Below, one piece after another: positions 6,065 to 8,544 of a stretch of DNA of 8,544 nucleotides. The notes under the pieces are model-generated. The model did no database searches and was not told the origin of the DNA. It saw only the letters and a list, made by a program, of their open reading frames with translations. Source of the DNA: Chloroflexota bacterium (GTDB lineage Bacteria > Chloroflexota > Anaerolineae > Anaerolineales > Villigracilaceae); NCBI GenBank assembly GCA_016191895.1, contig JACPVD010000022.1, forward strand, positions 1-8,544, read 5' to 3'. Position 1 is the first letter of the stretch. Each line of letters opens with the position of its first letter. The position numbers were made by a program, and so were the translations under genes.

Positions 6065-7426
6065 ATGAAACCTGTTGTAGCATTGGTAGGCCGACCGAAT
6101 GTCGGCAAGTCCACCCTTTTCAATCGTCTCGCTGGCGAACGTTTAGCCATCGTGGATGACACCCCCGGAACCACGCGTGACCGTTTGTTTGGGGAGGCAG
6201 AATGGAACGGCCGGCCATTCAACATTGTCGACACCGGCGGCATCGACCCGACTCACGGCGGCAAGACTCCGCTGTCGGTTGGCTCCGTTGAATTCATCGA
6301 AGACATCCGCCGCCAGGCGCAGGTCGCCATTCAGGAGGCCGACGCGGTGCTCTTTATCAACGATGGCGAGACCGGCGTTACAGAACCGGATCGCGAAGTG
6401 GCGAAGATTCTACGCCGCTCGCAAAAGAAACTCCCCGATGGAACGTTCTGGCCGCCGATCTTTTTGGTGGTAAACAAATGCGAGTCGGAGGACCGGCGAA
6501 ATTCGGCCAGCGAATTCTATGAACTGGGGCTTGGAGACCCCTATCCCATCTCTGCCATTCACGGCACGAACACCGGCGATATCCTCGATGCGCTCGTGGC
6601 GACTTTCACCGTACAGGAGACGGAAGAAGACGACACCATCAAAATCGCCATTGTGGGCAAACCGAACGCGGGAAAATCCAGCCTGCTCAACAAGTTGACC
6701 GGCACGGAGAGGGTGATCGTCAGCCCGATTGCGGGGACAACACGCGATTCGATTGACACAAAAATGGAATTCGACGGCCTGCCCATCACGCTGATCGACA
6801 CAGCGGGCATCCGCCGGCGCGGCAAGATCGAGCAGGGCGTGGAACAATACAGCGTGTTGCGCGCCTTTAAATCCATCGAGCGCGCCGACGTGGCGCTGTT
6901 GATGATCGACGCGACCACCGGAATCTCCGCACAGGACGCGCACATTGCAGGGTATATCCTCGACGAGTGGAAATCTTGCGTGGTGCTCGTCAATAAGTGG
7001 GATGCCATCGAAAAGAACAACGAAACAATGGAAGCCTATACCGCACGCATTCGACAGGAATTGAACTTCATGGATTATGTTCCCATCCTGTTTATTTCCG
7101 CTAAAACCGGCCAGCGCGTGGATCAGGTTCTGCCGATGGCGCTGCAAGTGCAGGAGGAACGCCTCGCCCGGCTGACCACATCCACGATCAACGAGATCAT
7201 CCACAAGGCGCAGGACGCGCATCCGCACCCGACTCATTCAGGCCGCGCCCTGAAGATGTATTATGGCACGCAAGTCCGCTCCGACCCGCCGACGTTTATG
7301 ATCTATGTCAACGAGCCGAAGTTGATGCACTTCACGTATTTGCGCTATCTTGAAAACCAGATCCGCGAACGACATCACTTTCTTGGCACGCCGATTCGGA
7401 TCGTGACGAAGGGGAGGAGGGAATAG
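6065..7426 (+). CDS. der: Ribosome-associated GTPase Der (EngA)
   Basis: Der is an essential GTPase that binds the 50S subunit during late assembly. At 453 aa it has the diagnostic two tandem G domains plus a KH-like domain. G domain 1 shows GRPNVGKST (9-17), DTGG (56-59), NKCE (137-140) and SAI (163-165). G domain 2 shows GKPNAGKS (198-205), DTAG (245-248), NKWD (310-313) and SAK (345-347). The KH-like region spans about 365-450. Two points are odd: the first G4 motif ends in Glu instead of the usual Asp, and G domain 1 carries insertions of roughly 10 residues near 62-80 and 119-130 relative to E. coli Der as I recall it. The ATG at 6065 is chosen because homology starts immediately; only weak purine-rich sequence precedes it. 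It lies 63 bases after cdaR and is probably cotranscribed. Confidence 0.97.
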   Translation: MKPVVALVGRPNVGKSTLFNRLAGERLAIVDDTPGTTRDRLFGEAEWNGRPFNIVDTGGIDPTHGGKTPLSVGSVEFIEDIRRQAQVAIQEADAVLFINDGETGVTEPDREVAKILRRSQKKLPDGTFWPPIFLVVNKCESEDRRNSASEFYELGLGDPYPISAIHGTNTGDILDALVATFTVQETEEDDTIKIAIVGKPNAGKSSLLNKLTGTERVIVSPIAGTTRDSIDTKMEFDGLPITLIDTAGIRRRGKIEQGVEQYSVLRAFKSIERADVALLMIDATTGISAQDAHIAGYILDEWKSCVVLVNKWDAIEKNNETMEAYTARIRQELNFMDYVPILFISAKTGQRVDQVLPMALQVQEERLARLTTSTINEIIHKAQDAHPHPTHSGRALKMYYGTQVRSDPPTFMIYVNEPKLMHFTYLRYLENQIRERHHFLGTPIRIVTKGRRE

Positions 7427-7464
7427 ATTTCAACGGATGGCTGCGCCGACGCTTCGCGAACGGA

Positions 7465-7470
7465 TATAAT
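7465..7470 (+). promoter_or_regulatory. Consensus -10 box before the glycosyltransferase gene
   Basis: A perfect TATAAT lies 22 bases before the ATG at 7493. No convincing -35 box stands 16-18 bases upstream. Initiation near 7477 would give a leader of only about 16 nt, and no Shine-Dalgarno is present in it. The gene may therefore have its own transcript separate from der. Confidence 0.45.
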
Positions 7471-7492
7471 GCCCTCGTTCCCAAACCCCTGA

Positions 7493-8544
7493 ATGACTTC
7501 TCCTAAAAAACTTTCCCCCGACCTCCCCATCTCTCTTGCCCTCCTCATCTTTACGCTTTTTTATGCATGGCGCTTTGTGGATTTTTCCATCCCGCCATTT
7601 GAAGATGCGGCCATGCTCATGCGTTATGCCCAGCATCTCGCGCTGGGTCATGGCATTGTGTGGAATATCGGCGAACATCCCGTTGATGGCGCGACCGATT
7701 TTCTTTTCATGGTCATATCCGCCGCGCTTATCAAACTCGGATTTACGGTCGGGCAATCGGTTCGCGGCATTGGCTTTGTCTCGCATCTGCTCACTGTGTT
7801 GTTGGTTTATTGGACGAACCGCCGTGTGCATCATGCAAACGTTCCCTTTTCATTATTAAGCGGACTTTACCTTGCCGTAGGAACTGGATTCTCCTACGTG
7901 GCCGCCTACTTCGGGACGCCTTTCTTCGCCCTCGCCGCCGCATCCACCTGGACCTTGGGCCTGATTCTGATTCAAGAACAGAATCCACGCTTTGGGTTGA
8001 TTCTGGCCTTCGCCCTGAGCGGACTGGTCACCGGGCTTATTCGCCCCGAGGGAGTCATTCTCGCTTCGTTGATGTTGATTGCAGTGGTCGTAATGCGCAT
8101 GTCTGATGATGATCCCCTCTCTCTTTTGGAGAGGGGTAGGGTGAGGGGAGTGGTTTCCATTCTTTTTACGTTTGGCATCACTTTCCTTGTACTCGGCGGC
8201 GCATATTTTTTATGGAGATGGAACTACTTCGGCTATCCACTCCCCAATCCGTTTTACAAAAAGGGGGGTAGCGGCCTGTACTGGGACTCGTTCTTAAACT
8301 CCCTTTTGAATACATTGCGATTGTGCCTGCCGTGTATCTTTGCGTTCATCCCCGGCTTTCGTTCCAATGAAACCTTGAAGCGGACGATTGCCTATCTCAT
8401 TCCCATTCTAGGATTTGCTTCCGCCTTCGTGTTGATTTCAGACGAAATGAATTTTGGTGCGCGCTTTCAATATGCGCTTCTTCCAATTGCGCTCATGTCG
8501 TGGGTTCCGCTTTTAGGGAACGCTGGTCGAGTAGGGTCGGATGA
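7493..8544 (+). CDS. AftB-like GT-C membrane glycosyltransferase (C-terminus cut by window edge)
   Basis: The frame is open from ATG 7493 through 350 codons to the right edge. The protein is polytopic. Its N-terminal layout matches GT-C enzymes related to mycobacterial arabinofuranosyltransferase AftB. An acidic pair opens the first outer loop in FEDAAMLMRYAQHLALGHG (36-54), then comes WNIGEHPVDGATDFLF (57-72). IRPEG (183-187) and FGYPLPNPFYKK (246-257) follow, with a DEMNFGARFQYALLP stretch at 317-331. E37 and D38 are the likely catalytic acids. Such enzymes move sugars from polyprenyl-phosphate donors to envelope glycans on the outer face; donor and acceptor cannot be read here. Residues about 205-219, a hydrophilic loop between helices, are encoded by a palindromic repeat related to the one in rnpB. 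The start lacks a ribosome site, but a TATAAT box sits just upstream. Confidence 0.85.
   Translation, partial: MTSPKKLSPDLPISLALLIFTLFYAWRFVDFSIPPFEDAAMLMRYAQHLALGHGIVWNIGEHPVDGATDFLFMVISAALIKLGFTVGQSVRGIGFVSHLLTVLLVYWTNRRVHHANVPFSLLSGLYLAVGTGFSYVAAYFGTPFFALAAASTWTLGLILIQEQNPRFGLILAFALSGLVTGLIRPEGVILASLMLIAVVVMRMSDDDPLSLLERGRVRGVVSILFTFGITFLVLGGAYFLWRWNYFGYPLPNPFYKKGGSGLYWDSFLNSLLNTLRLCLPCIFAFIPGFRSNETLKRTIAYLIPILGFASAFVLISDEMNFGARFQYALLPIALMSWVPLLGNAGRVGSD
8114..8148. repeat. C/T-rich palindromic repeat inside a coding region
   Basis: An 8-bp perfect stem, cccctctc (8114-8121) and gagagggg (8129-8136), is followed by tagggtgagggg. Read on the minus strand, cctcaccctacccctctcc matches the order and sequence of the repeat at 2170-2204 in rnpB. 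It lies in frame within the glycosyltransferase gene and is translated as PLSLLERGRVRG. Confidence 0.75.

Noticed and set aside
6410..7237. 275-residue minus-strand open frame opposite der
   Set aside because: It is fully antisense to the well-supported der gene, has no recognisable motif, and is Arg/His/Asp-rich in the manner of a shadow of GC-rich coding sequence.
7430..7834. 134-residue minus-strand frame opposite the glycosyltransferase
   Set aside because: Antisense to a gene with clear family motifs; no ribosome site or homology pattern.

Overview
The window looks like a chromosomal housekeeping segment of a Chloroflexota bacterium, most likely Anaerolineae-like. This is inferred from moderately high GC, the style of the CoaE, CdaA and Der proteins, and the abundance of short G/C-rich palindromic repeats. 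No marker gene here proves the taxonomy. It contains no integrase, transposase, CRISPR array, tRNA or phage gene.

Layout from left to right. (1) Positions 1-1794, minus strand: a large multi-pass membrane protein, open from a GTG start to the window edge, so its C-terminus is missing. Its second half resembles a GT-C-type membrane glycosyltransferase. (2) Positions 1795-1898: a short spacer holding a G/C-rich hairpin repeat. (3) Positions 1899-2392, minus strand: the RNase P RNA gene rnpB, with a good sigma-70-type promoter at 2399-2427. A palindromic repeat is inserted where helix P12 should be. (4) Positions 2532-3680, plus strand: coaE, fused to a C-terminal GNAT-like domain. (5) Positions 3681-3881: a spacer with a second copy of the hairpin repeat and possible competing secondary structures. 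(6) Positions 3882-6001, plus strand: cdaA and cdaR, overlapping by one base, which make and regulate cyclic di-AMP. (7) Positions 6065-7426: der (engA), the double-G-domain ribosome assembly GTPase. (8) Positions 7493 to the right edge: an AftB-like GT-C glycosyltransferase, truncated by the window, with its own TATAAT box.

The plus-strand genes run coaE, cdaA, cdaR, der and glycosyltransferase, all in one direction. They link cofactor synthesis, cell-envelope and osmotic signalling by c-di-AMP, ribosome maturation and envelope glycan assembly. The usual third gene of the cda operon, glmM, is absent and der occupies its place.

The most unusual feature is a family of C/T-rich palindromic repeats. 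One member forms the P12 stem of the RNase P RNA. Another lies in frame inside the glycosyltransferase coding region and is translated into a hydrophilic loop. A different hairpin family has two aligned copies flanking the rnpB-coaE block. The other notable point is the CoaE-GNAT fusion, in which the GNAT half has lost its acetyl-CoA loop signature.
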